A DNA stretch of 64,000 nucleotides from Hypsibius dujardini (lineage: Eukaryota > Tardigrada > Eutardigrada > Parachela > Hypsibiidae), in NCBI GenBank assembly GCA_001579985.1, contig LRSR01008821.1, forward strand, positions 62,001 through 126,000. Direction: 5' to 3'. Position numbers and translations under genes: made by a program. A model generated the notes under the pieces. That model had not been told where the DNA came from, did no database searches, and saw only the letters and a list, made by a program, of their open reading frames with translations. Below, piece after piece: positions 1 through 10,893 of this stretch. Position 1 is the stretch's first letter. Each line of letters begins with the position of its first letter.

Positions 1-344
1 TTGATTGTTCGATTGTATAAAAACCACCCCTACTCTGCCCCTTTTGCACATACCCCGGACTCTCCATTGCAATCAGTCTAGCCGTTGACTTTATATAGAA
101 ATACAATTGCATAGAAGCGCAGCGAATAGAACTACTGTTTAGCTCGTGACATAGTTACAAGTCTTACATTAGGGTTCTGAATTTAACACTGTTGCACCGA
201 TGAGAACACGGAAAAATCAAGATAAAGCATCCCTGAAACAGAAAGAGAGACAGACAAAGAGAAAGACGAAGAGACAAAGAAACAGAGACGGAGAGAGAGA
301 CACACACGCAGACTCAGAGACACACAAACACACATATATACCAT
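1..344. repeat. AT-rich flank with GA/CA-rich microsatellite
   Basis: Positions about 236-335 are a degenerate purine-rich and CA-rich simple repeat (GAGA, GACA, CACACA). It yields overlapping low-complexity open frames on both strands, which I do not accept as genes. A second purine-rich tract lies at about 1306-1390, on the other side of the TIR element, so the element appears to have landed in or beside simple-sequence DNA. Nothing else is recognisable in the first 340 bases. Confidence 0.7.
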
Positions 345-1293
345 GTGCGGGAATACTTTTGGCACTGGCCTTCGCAAGCCCTCGCCTGAACTGTGTGTGT
401 GCTATTAACAAAATATTTTCTGCACTAGAAAGCCCACTTTGATGGCTATCCGAATCACTTTCAAATCGAAATTCGGGTTGTTATATCAGAAGTTGTTTCG
501 GAAAACCCAAGAACCAGCACTGTTATAATTTGTCCCATGGACCGTATTTCAGATCTCCGTCAACTTTAAAGCAAATCTAAAAAACTAAAACGGCAAACTA
601 TAGATCTATGTCAGTGTACTGTACAAAAAAAAATCAGAAATATTCAATCAATCGTGCACCACTAAATTGAGGGAGACCTTTAAAAAAAAATGTAAACATT
701 TTCAGACAAATGGTCTGAATGGTGTACGGGTCTGGGTCTACGCTAATAACTTTTTCAGTTGTTATGCGATTGTGATAATTTTAATCACATTAAAGAGCCC
801 AATTATTGCACCCCCTTTTTTATTAAAAAATATTGATTGTTGTTGCATTTCGGGTTTCCAGTTTTGATCTAAAGTTAGAGATACACGATTTAAGAAATTG
901 GCTGAACTTGACCCTGCGACGTTTTCTTTTTTCTTAAAACCAAAGTTGCCGTCAAATTGATTTTTTCTTTTGCGTGAGATAGCCCCATCAAAGTACTACA
1001 ACATACGTGTTAAAACTTTTTGTTGCTCACGCTTTGCTTTGAGAAATGCGAACCAGTTTTGATCTGGGTCAGCGAACTTGGCAAAATTTGCCATTACCCA
1101 GGCCAAAATTAATTTTTAGGTGCTGCCACAAACCAATGCATAACACCTGTCCTGCTCCTGCCCCAACGTCGAACCGAGCAAATGTTTCACAGATCTATAG
1201 GTCTTCTTTCGAAATAAAGCATACATTTTTTTTATCAGTTCATATAGGGTTACATTCAGCAATTTTAGTGTAGTGCCAAAAGTATTCCCGCAC
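345..1293 (+). mobile_element. Non-autonomous TIR element (copy 1 of the GTGCGGGAAT family)
   Basis: A perfect 21 bp inverted repeat bounds this 949 bp segment. It begins GTGCGGGAATAC at 345-365 and its complement lies at 1273-1293. Just outside both ends, in the outward direction, is TACC plus two bases, which suggests a TA target as in Tc1/mariner elements. No transposase frame is present. The interior from about 418 to 1275 is closely similar, in reverse complement, to 19,090-19,923. This supports a dispersed repeat family rather than a chance hairpin. Superfamily assignment to Tc1/mariner is an inference from the TA context only. Confidence 0.75.
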
Positions 1294-1439
1294 CCGGTAC
1301 ACAGAATGAGAATGAGAGTGAGAGGACACACAAACATACAAGCATACCCGCAGAGGAAGAGAAAGAGAGAAAGAGACAGACAGAAAACTTTTAATCTATC
1401 CTATGCGCATTCAATACAAGCCCTACCGTAATTCCATAC

Positions 1440-1985
1440 GAAGGCAGAAAATACGGACGTAAACCAAGTGTAAACCAAATAGTGTAGACCAAGTTAAAAC
1501 TAATTTTTTATTGAGTGTCAGCAAATCTTGCTTGGTTTTTGAAGTGTCCAGTAAAAAAAACGGAAGCAAAATTGAACAAGGGGACGCTAATAAAAATAAA
1601 CTGTGGTAAACAAATGCAGTTTCATCTTTAAGCTGAAAACCAGAAGAAATATCCCGGCAAGAAAATGCGAGCATCCATGTCTCCCAAATGATGCAGGAGT
1701 ATTTTGAGCAAGAAAGGAATATTTCCGTCTGCCTGGCCTACCAAAAGCCCCGACTTGTCAGTAATTGACAATATTTTGGGCATTCTCAAGGACCGATTGA
1801 AGCATTGCAACATTGTGAGCGTTGATAAAATTTAAATGCTCGTTCGGGAACTTTGGAATGAGATTGTCCCTCTTGAATTGTGCAAGAAATTGTACGATAG
1901 AGTCTCTCGACATTCGAAGACGGTGATGAAAGTCATTATTAATAAGATACTGCCGGTAAAAATTTGTGGCTGTTAGCTTCCATGT
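1440..1985 (+). pseudogene. Tc1-like transposase relic (C-terminal half)
   Basis: Read on the plus strand, but over more than one frame, this stretch encodes the typical end of a Tc1 transposase. An N-A-S-I-H segment near 1665 corresponds to the QDNAxxH motif that carries the second catalytic Asp (here E for D). Near 1735-1790 follows W-P-T-K-S-P-D-L-S-V-I-D-N-I-L-G, the conserved segment before the third acidic residue (D where E is usual). Then comes an IL-KDRL helix and a basic tail to about 1985. At least one frame change near 1730, an in-frame stop near 1835 and further stops upstream show it is dead. I could not find its own terminal repeats. Confidence 0.7.
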
Positions 1986-2680
1986 GAAACCAAATGTTTT
2001 TTGCTCTCCTTTTTTTATCAAAGGTACCCTTGCTGCATTTTGTTGTTGTTTTTTTACCAAATTTAATTAGGGAATCAAGCAATGTATAGAGTAGCCACGG
2101 TGTGGCTAAAACTGATTCAAACTTTGAATAATCTTCGTTTGCTGGCACCAAGAAATTTTTTAACTTTGTTAGCGTTGCTATCTTGTGACTACGTGTGTAG
2201 ATCTTATGTATAGTTTGGGATAACGTTATTGGTCTTTCATTTTGTTGTTGTCATAAGTTGGGTGGCTGAATAAAGTTTTTTATGACTGCTTGAAAAAAAT
2301 GATAGCTGATGTCCTGAAAAATTAGTATTCACTTGTAAAGAAAAGACATGATTATTTCATTCCGAAACATAAAATAACTAAGAAACAATCATATATTTTG
2401 GATATGTTTAAACCATTCGGCATATTTTCCCTGAACATTTTCATTGGTTGCTTCTCCCAAAAATTAAAAATGGCTCAGTTCTTAGTCTTATTCATTCTAT
2501 TGGGATTGCGTTCTGTCTCTATGCATCATTGACTTCCATACACGCAATCAAAGTGACTTGGGACAGGAACCAAGCTGTTAACAACTTTTCAGATTTGTTT
2601 GGCAATGCGATAATCGAGCGAATTAAAACAGGAAGAGCAGTGAAAGCATCCCTTGAAGATGTGCAGGAAATATCCTTGCA
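1986..2680. other. No recognisable gene
   Basis: AT-rich sequence between the transposase relic and the secreted-family pseudogene. Short frames on both strands lack any motif I recognise. The long frame that opens at 2448 runs into the pseudogene and is out of frame with most of the conserved parts. Confidence 0.5.
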
Positions 2681-3545
2681 ACAGGAGTTGGCTTGTGATG
2701 ATAATTGGAATTGCCGGCCATTTTCACTGCCACTTACAATTACTTCAAAGCCTGCCCTGACGACGTTCAGTGCCAACCAATTCAACTGGTCAACATTGGA
2801 TCATCAGGAGTCATTGTACCCGGTTCAAAAGTGCGCAATATCGTACCGGCCTTCAGTTCATGGTAAGGAGACAATTGCTGCTGCGCGACTGAATTTGCGG
2901 TACTGTTGAACCTGTATTTTCTTGTAGCTTTCCTTACCTCAATCGAATTTTGACGTGAAACTGCAAATGGTCACACTCGGCTGCAGAATTTTATCAAGTA
3001 GGATTGAGTGGCCCGGCCATTGATGTGGCTCAAACCGCTAATATGCAGTAAACAAAGCATAATCCATATCCACATTTTTACATATGAAATCTCTCGCTTT
3101 CGCAGGCGATAATTAACACTTAGATGATGCACATTTTGGGTCCAAAACGTTTTTCAATCAATATCGGAATTGGGACTTCCTACCTTGGAGGATATACGGA
3201 AATAAATTACCAGACAAGTATCTTTCGAAATGGTAATGTTTCCTTCGCACAAGGCTTGTAGATTTCTTTGCATGCTGAATATGCCGGGTTGCTAGCGAAT
3301 AGAGTGAAATGGGACACGGTCAATTAACCCTTTGCTTTGTACAGGCTTGAGCGTGTGTCCTTTTGCTACAGCTTTTACTGGCCTCGCTGACAATGCTAAA
3401 TGGTACATCTACGACGACAAACTGGGAATCCCGAGTTTTTCGCAAGTGGAATCAACATTCTCTTTGCATGGCCCATCAATGCATTACCGGGGGGGGGGTG
3501 GGCAACTCTTTCTTCCTATTGCTTATACTATTGAATTGTGTTTCT
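2681..3545 (+). pseudogene. Pseudogene 1 of the secreted four-module family
   Basis: All four main exons of the family of genes A and B can be traced here in order on the plus strand. The end of exon 1 (about 2740-2870) reads VNIGSSGVIVPGSKV, matching VNTGTSSVVVPCSKV in gene B. Exon 2 is weak (about 2930-3050) and keeps a GLSGPAIDVAQ stretch. Exon 3 (about 3106-3215) reads MMHILGPKRFSINIGIGTSYL, split here as MMHILGPKRFS and INIGIGTSYLGGY, against MYLVGPKSFSVCIG in gene B. Exon 4 starts about 3345 with CPFATAFTGLADNAKWYIYDD. Conserved cysteines are lost, there are stops and frame changes, and a run of nine or more G near 3489 precedes the point where similarity fades. It is the only copy on the plus strand and lies 44 kb from gene A, so it is an old dispersed duplicate. 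Confidence 0.75.
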
Positions 3546-4590
3546 TTTAAATCTGGAAAGATGATGCGAATTCATCGCACATGTTTCCTAAACAATTTTG
3601 AAAGCATTTTAAAAATTTGTTTGGCAGATTTCGAAGTTTCTATCGCTTTTTATCAATTTTACGCATTTTTTCATATCTGTTTTTCGACTTTTTCAAAGTT
3701 TGTGTGGCGTTTTCCAAAGTTTTCCAACTATTAATTTTTTGTTTTCAGTTTTTATTTCGCATTTCCCGAAATTAACGCCGCATGTTTTTCAAACTTCTAG
3801 CGTATTTTCAGACATTTGTCGCGGCTCAACAAATTTTGGAGGAAAACCAAAACGACTGGATTCAGGTCGCTCTGTGATCCTGGCAATCTGGTGGTATTTT
3901 CATTCTCCAATTTCGATCAAATCAGTTTGCTATTTGGCGAATGAAAGTCTACTACATCTCCTATTTAGGTATGCCTTGGGTGATGTCAACAAACAAACAA
4001 AGCCAACACGGCATCAAATTTGCCCGAAGACACACACAATGAATGAACCACGTTTGGCGGCAAACCCTACAACTAACACAATCCTCATCCATGTTTGAAT
4101 AATCCCGGGAACACGGCACCGCTGAATATTCCGTCGTTCTCTCAAATGTTTGATTCAAGCGGACAATGGATGGGTTGGGTAGAACACCAACAATTATTTC
4201 AAAGAAGATGGTCGTAAAAGCGGAAATTGCGCTAACCTACGCAACATCTAATTGTGTGAATCCGCTGCAGGAAGTGGCTTGATTCCGCTAGCCTATCTTG
4301 TTTTTTCTCATTCTTACGCTCTCATTTTTTATTTCCAAGTAAGCTGTCTTGGTCAAAATAGTTGTATGAGTAAAAATATATGAGCATAACCTTCCTTCTG
4401 GTTTGAAAAATCAAATGACACTATCCATTATACAGCCAATTATGCTACTCGACACGAAAACGAATCAACTGCTAGCAGATTGATTTTACACCAAGTGCCG
4501 CAGGCGTATCTTTTACATTTTTGGTCATTCTGATTTTACAACCGACCGTTCCTCGTCAAATATTACTTAGTGTATGACATCTGCGTGATC
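3546..4590. other. No recognisable gene
   Basis: The region holds T-rich runs (about 3555-3790) and otherwise unremarkable AT-rich sequence upstream of the CASD1-like gene. Frames up to 132 codons exist, but they are biased by the T-rich composition and show no motif, signal peptide or family resemblance that I can defend. Its last part presumably contains the promoter of the next gene, although I see no clear TATA box. Confidence 0.5.
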
Positions 4591-6397
4591 ATGGTATATG
4601 TTCGCCGCAACTCACCAAGTTTGGAAAAATCGAAGTCCCGTTTACTATTTGTCTTATTGTCTGCAATCAAAAAATGCTCTTTTGAAACACGGTGGCCCTT
4701 TTTTATCAGACGATCATGCTTTGGAAAGCGAAGTCAAGTCTCAGTTATTTGTCTGACAGTATTTGTTTTTTGTTTGTTTTTATCATCAAACTATTTTCAA
4801 CGCCCACCCTGGAAAAAATGTTCACATAAACCATGCACCATTCTCGCAAAGGATGGCTCCTACAAATTTCGTTCAGGGTCAGTTGATCCATTGTGGCAAC
4901 CAAATGGATGTGATTTACGTTATCGAACACTTAAGTATGTTCAAGTATCGACCGAAAATCAAAAGCTTTCCGTATTCGTATAGGTTTTTCAAGGTTGTCT
5001 TTTTAGTGAAAATATCCTTTGCTTATACCGTCTTTGGAAGCGGAAGGATGGGGTGAATTCCATTACATTTGCCGGTGATACGAGGCTAAGGCAGTTACGG
5101 GATGAGTTTGTCTACCAAATTACTGGGGAAGACACGGATACCGCCGCCAATCCAGGTCTAAAAATCAGCGAAAAGGATGAAAGGAAAAATGCTTTCCGTG
5201 ATGATTTTTTCCCTGGCGCCAATGTTAGAGTTCATTTTGAATGGTCACCATACATCGAATTTGGCCAAGATTCGTTAACGCATTTTGTACAACGGCTGAT
5301 CGATGTTCCTTGCTGGAGGCCTGATATTCTAATCCTTGGCGCAGGCATTTGGACATCAAGTGATTGCGCAAAAGGCAATCGGCTACAAACAGAATGTGTT
5401 GCAGAGTACAAAAGGTATCTTGTTTCATTATTTCCAGACCGTTTTTAACATAAATATGGTACAGCTCCTAAATAGAAGTTCAAACAATCAATGCGCGGAA
5501 TGGCTTCTGTGAAATTTTTGAAAAATCGAATCAAGCCCATACCTTCCGAACAAATACGGTGCAAAATGGAATAATAGGTTGTGTCAGACTGGACTGATTA
5601 TTGATTTATGCAAATAACAGGAGTAAGCATTTCAGCAATAACTTCTATTTCAGCAAAACTGCCTATGGTTGGTTGGCCAATTCATAACTTCCTCATAGAA
5701 AGTTCAGAAATGATTCCAGTCACTTTTTTTCTGGCTACCGAACTACAGCTTCACTATCAATCCAGCAGGGTCGAGAACCCGCTCATCTCGTCCTATAATT
5801 TATGACCGGGCTATAAACCTGTTCACCCTGAACAATTTTTTGACATTTTTCTACTTCCAAATGCGATTCATTTTATATACCGCGCATCTTAGGGTGTACT
5901 GCTTCAATCTTTTTCCTAGTTCCGGCGTCTGAAAAAATGTTAAATTATGTAACTGAAACGTGAGCTGACATATCGTATTTTGTAGAGATTTTGAGATTCT
6001 TATGAATCTGTTGTCCCAGCTTCCGTCATCGACCAATGTCATCTGGTTTCCACAACCGAACGTAAATGAAACGACCATGACTAAACACGGACATCCATTT
6101 TTCAAAGTTGGAGTAAATAGTTCAACTGTAATGATCTACAACGACGTCATCAAGCATGTTCTAGCCTCGAGTCCGGGACACAGAGTAACTTATTGGGAGG
6201 CATTTTATACGTCTAGTCTTCAGCTTGCAGACGGCCTCGATGGAATACACCTTGGCACCTCATCTAAACGGAATATGATGCAGCTTCTAATGAATTACAT
6301 GTGTAACCAAGTAGACACAGAGACCAACTTTCTGCCGGGGCTATTTTCACAACAAAATTCGAATGAAGCAGATATATGCTGTGCAGAAAACAGCTGA
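4591..6397 (+). CDS. CASD1-like SGNH/PC-esterase-domain type II membrane protein
   Basis: Three exons (4591-4934, 5007-5414, 5986-6397) join with consistent GT...AG introns of 72 and 571 bp to give about 387 residues. The family of the N-terminal domain of CASD1 (sialate O-acetyltransferase) uses a Ser-Asp-His triad to move acetyl groups onto sugars in the Golgi lumen. Seen here are a hydrophobic anchor at about residues 49-65, a W-Q-P-N-G-C motif near 102-107, the nucleophile block GDTRLRQL near 138-145, GAGIW as the oxyanion-side block, and DGIH at about 336-339 as the Asp/His pair. The usual GDS is GDT here, so the nucleophile Ser is Thr. The multi-pass acyltransferase domain of full CASD1 is absent. 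I chose the ATG at 4591 because the frame upstream opens only with GTG. AATAAA sequences lie near 6726 and 6748. Substrate is unknown; the family call is firm, activity is not. Confidence 0.8.
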
Positions 6398-8589
6398 TTA
6401 CCTCTTTATGAGTCGAAGATTAAATTTCCTAATTTCAGTCGTTCCCTGGACGCTAGATTGTGACAGGTCGAGGCTGTTATGGTAGCTAATGGCGCCTCTG
6501 TAGTTTTGATTATATGCCATGCCCTCTTTGGATACTGATTTTTTGTCCTAAATTTCTCATGGAAGCTAGTAGTGTTGTATTGAGGCTCGACTACAGCGAG
6601 AGAGTCTCATATTGTGCAAAATCATTTTATTATATGTCTATATTACCCCATATCCTACACATTGTTAAAAAAATACTGTTGCCGGCGCCTGTTGTTTGTA
6701 ACGTAACTGTCACCAAAAAAGTATTAATAAAAAAATGAATAACTGACAATAAAATATATGCGTTTCTGAAACTCTTTTGACTAGTTTGATTTTGATTTCA
6801 CAGGCACAGCTTGCTGACAGTTTCTCTGAAGGGGCTTGAAATGGATATATGCAATTCTGGATGAAGCTCTTAACTTACTCAAAATATACTGATGAAATAT
6901 CGTGGTTGTCAAGTTGTGGGGAACCTTGTACAAAATATTGCAAATAAGCAAAATGATTCTAAGCTCTTAACTTTGGGATCTTATTCAACGCAGTTTTCCT
7001 TTTGACACCAGGGTGGATGTGGGAAATACATCCAGTGCAACAAGGTTTTCCAATGTATACAAGTATCTTTGAATGTCACGTAGAAATTTATGTTCTCCGG
7101 TTCGTCATGAACTAATTTTTTAAGTGTCACGCGTCCGCTCTTGTGCCGTTAGTATTTCTCAATTGTCAAATCAAACCGGCAACAACTGGAATCTAAGGAC
7201 AAATTTCCTGCTTCTGAATGAATATTACATTATTTGAGCGCGGCTTTTTAGCTGCACATTACTGATTCACCATGGCCGACAATAACAAAATTATAAAATG
7301 TTAAGAGTCAACAATAGCGTTGACCAGAAACCGAGTATCCCTTTTTGTCTCTCCGTCTAGTTTACCGGAATCATTAAACAGTAATAATTCTTAAAGTTCT
7401 TTACACGGGACATCTAATGATATTTGGTAAAACCATCACTGCCCACTAAGAAGGACAGGCAGAGTGCAAGAGACGCAAAGAAACAGACAGGCAGACAGAC
7501 AGGCAGGAGGGTATGTTTTAAAATCAACATAATTCTGTTCGAACAGCGCTTCCACTATCACTCTGCTAGTTCAATTGTTTGATATACTGTGATTCGTGAA
7601 TTTCTATTAGGTGCAGTGTTCTCGTAACACTGGTTTAGTAGACAGAACTAAGAGGTGGGGCACTGGCAGATGTTATGAGGTGCGACAAGGCAAAAAAAGT
7701 AGACAGCTTTCTTCCCGCGCTCATTGATGAGTGAAGAAGGATCACAAAAGTGATTGTGTACTTTGAAAACAGTTCTACAGTTTCAAAATTTCAGGCATCG
7801 CACTAATTATTACGTTTTTTCGTTGTTTTTTTTTCACGGTACTTTGCTTCCTAATTTGGATGAGCAACTAATCACGTATTACCTTATCTTGAAACAAAAA
7901 GAAATAATGTCTTGCTTCCTATAAGTTAAAAAAATAACTTAAAAATGCCCCTCCAGCAAGCCCGCTAATTAATTCGGGGGCAGCTTCCTTATTTCACCCC
8001 TTCGTTGAGTCTCTGCCGGTGGCTAATGGGATCAGTCGGGCTGGTCAGGCAACGTTTCAGAAAACTGTTGCCTGGGCGCATAAGACCCTGGACCGCAATT
8101 TCCTACCACCCGGCCCCCCAAACAAACAAAGAGTCATCCAAATAGCTTCTCAAACATTCCTATGCACGGGGACCATATTTATCGCTTTCAGTTCCGAATT
8201 AGTTAAGTGAGATACGAGATTTAACGCCCCCTCCAATCTCCGGAGAAATTTTATCGATTATTAACTTAGCCCTATTGTATTGGGTATGCTGTGCTGATAA
8301 GAGAATCGTATATACAGCAGGAGTGCCTTTTTATTCCTGCGTATTTTTTCAATTAAACATGTTTGTATGAAAGTGATAGCACAACTCAGGGTATTTTAGG
8401 GCTAGAGAACGTGCTATGTATTAATGTGGTTGGTTACATGTGGAATGGATCACCTAGTTCAAATGCTCCCTTCCCGATAATTTCCCAATTTTGTTGGATC
8501 GAAGCGGATGGAATTTCATCCCGTCAACTGAGTGCCTTGTGCGCTCTCTTATATCTGCTAACCACAAAACGATGCGCTACACAGCTACA
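6398..8589. other. Intergenic, with GACA microsatellite
   Basis: The region between the convergent ends of the CASD1-like and FkbM-like genes. The first 350 bases include two AATAAA signals (about 6726 and 6748) likely to serve the upstream gene. A short GACAGGCA-type simple repeat lies at about 7451-7510. The remaining frames (for example near 8019-8210) are short and featureless. I recognise nothing else. Confidence 0.5.
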
Positions 8590-9755
8590 TTACAACTCGT
8601 TATGAAGGGGTCGAAAGCACTCTAAATTTAGATCTTTCAAAATTTGTCGAGCTGAGGCGTGACTTAGGCGAAAATCTGATGTTTTTAAAAAGACATCATA
8701 ATCGACAATCTGATCCAAAGTGGCCTTGTTGCTTAATGGACCGTGTAGTAGCGGAAAATCAGCGTTTCGAAAGAACCATTCCATTTCGGGCACGAGCCAC
8801 CAATCGTGAATTAAATCTCTTCGCATAAATAGAAGGTCCACCTGTGCGATCCTTCCAATCATAACGTATCCAAATGAGTTTGCCACAATTTCAAGAGCTT
8901 TTGGTGATGCTCCAAATGCACAATCCTGCCATTGATATTTGTATTCAGATGGAAGTGATCCGTTGTTCAAGATTGTTGGGTCCATGCTCGTTAAAGCTGC
9001 TGATATGGGATAGTTTATATTGAACTCTACAGTCATCACACGGGGTCGATATCCTGAAAATTTAACGGACGTTTTTATGAATGAAACGGCATAAACAGGC
9101 TTTACCAAAACATTATCTGTTCAGGGGGGATCAGTTTCTAATCCATTGGAACAAAGTGCAAACGTACGGGAGAATGATTTTGCAACTCTCAAACGCCGAA
9201 CTTGATATTAGCAAGTAATTCAAGCATTTACATACCGGCTTTCAAAATTGCCCGCATTATCCATAAATCGTGTGAGTCAATGTCGCAAGATAAATAATCA
9301 AGCTCCCTCGGGACGTTATTACTCCTAAAAATTTGAGCAATGTTGTTGGAATAAATCTTATGTTTATGTAAGTTTATATCCTTGTTTTCGTGCGTTGAAT
9401 CGAGCAGTAGTCCCCGCCATCCGTTTGCATGTAATTTGCCGGTATTAGAGCCTAGCCCGGTCGTGTAAGTATTACCATCGAAACCGAACTCGACAAAGTA
9501 CTTGTTTGTGCTTCCAATGATCTCAAATATTCGTTCCAAATACAGATCCTGCGAAGCTTGCGACCATCTGTCTGGGGGTTCTACTCGTGTCCACGAATGC
9601 ATTTCGTAAATCCACGCAGGCGAAATATTCCCTTTAGGACTTGCAAGATAATTTGTGGGATGAGTATAGACTGTCTCCATCGTTTTGGTAAATGCATAAA
9701 GGAGAAAACCAGCCACTGCAAAAAGAGCCAAATAATGTGGACGGATTTTTTGCAT
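8590..9755 (-). CDS. FkbM-family methyltransferase, type II membrane protein
   Basis: Two exons on the minus strand (9755-9236 and 9053-8590), joined across a 182 bp GT...AG intron, give 327 residues. The family (Methyltransf_21, FkbM-like) transfers methyl groups from S-adenosylmethionine, usually to oxygen. In animals the members are often secretory-pathway proteins of unknown substrate. The protein starts MQKIRPHY followed at once by a hydrophobic anchor (residues about 7-22). Residues 87-91, FVEFG, form the SAM-binding motif. Then come SNT, G-W-R-G-L-L-L-D-S, N-N-I-A, the block LDYLSCDIDSHD and, after the splice, R-P-R-V-M-T-V-E-F-N-I-N-Y-P, all in the usual order. I chose the ATG at 9755 because the longer frame upstream has no ATG and the anchor then sits at the N-terminus. 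The fold and cofactor are well supported; the substrate is not known. Confidence 0.82.
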
Positions 9756-10893
9756 TTGTGTACTGAGAGAATTGAGGTCAATTGAGCAGTGCGGAGTGCC
9801 GCAAATCCGTAAACGTAACAAAAGTAATCAGCATCATGATATTCCAGGTTCAACAAATGTATATACTGAAATACAAATTTTCATGAATGAAATAAAGCAC
9901 AATAATTTCAAGTTTCTAATCTCAGTAAAAGTGTGAAGCCTATTATGTGGGATGTCGTTTGTGACTTTGCAACAGGTGTAAAAATTAGGAAATCGTAATC
10001 GTTTTCTATGGCAGTGGGCAAATCACCCTGTGTGCCTCCGGCTTGGACTATATAATATAGTTCACTAGTTTTTCCCATCAGCAGTTTCTTTCAACGTTCG
10101 GTTATTTTTTGTGACTATTCGGACTATGACGAACTCGGTGATTTGCAGGTAAATTATTTTGTCCCACACGATAACCCTGTGTGGTTCCACTCTTGCGGAG
10201 TGGAAAGAAATTCTCTTAAGGGTTCCGGAGTGCAAGAGAAACAGAGAGCATGATGCGCAAGATGACGATTGCAAATGTACTTGAAGGTGTTAGGAACGAG
10301 TCGAATACCTTAGTAGGGATGTCTACCATAGCTGCCTGGATTTCATATTGAGCGAACTTAGCGAACTCCAAGCTACCCTTCGATGCTTTGTACCGTGCAA
10401 TGGGAAGCGCGTTCGAACAAATGAAAGCGATTTCCTGTGGAATAATCTAAAAAGCAAGCACATGGTGGTTTTATTCGTTATTGTGTGGTTTTGCCAATCT
10501 AAAACTTGGTCGAATTCTAGCAACGGTAGCATTTTGTTAGCATCCTAATCGGGACTCCCGATTAAGATGCTAACAAAATGCATCCGAGAGATTCGTTTAA
10601 ATTCTAAAATTTTGAGGTGTTATTCCGGCCAACGCACGCCAAAGAGAACTAATAATGGCTCTGAATTTGCATCGCAAGTTTGTTGTCTTTACCTTAATGT
10701 GCCCATCATATTTTGGGGGCATTATTTACCATGCCTTGCCCATTTTGGTTACATTTAAAAAATATGGCCCTTAGCTACTTGTAGAGCGTTACGGAATAAG
10801 CCTCCCTTTAAATCAGTTACACACATTTCCGGAAAAGTAACTTGCCCAAACCAGTAGAGCGCAGTTAAATATAGGCGCAGAAATTAAAAAATA
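9756..10893. other. Intergenic between two minus-strand enzyme genes
   Basis: This stretch must hold the promoter of the FkbM-like gene and the 3' flank of the glycosyltransferase gene. Apart from the near-perfect palindrome at 10,529-10,581 (listed separately), I see only short frames without motifs. Confidence 0.5.
10529..10581. repeat. Near-perfect 26 bp-arm palindrome
   Basis: Arms 10,529-10,554 and 10,556-10,581 are reverse complements with a single mismatch and only one base between them (left arm begins GCATTTTGTTAGC). It would extrude as a long hairpin. It has no coding content. It may be the collapsed ends of a foldback element or a structure in a transcript; I cannot tell which. 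Confidence 0.9.

Noticed and set aside
183-442. Three overlapping open frames at the left end
   Set aside because: They are translations of one GA/CA microsatellite in several frames and strands; the protein composition is low complexity.
1046-1273. Frame R-T-S-F-D-L-G-Q-R-T-W conserved with 18,938-19,312
   Set aside because: The similarity reflects two copies of the same non-coding transposable element. There is no domain, and the DNA outside the frame is equally conserved.
2448-2909. 153-codon frame as a gene
   Set aside because: Its second half lies over exon 1 of pseudogene 1 in the wrong frame. The conserved residues of the family are found in another frame.
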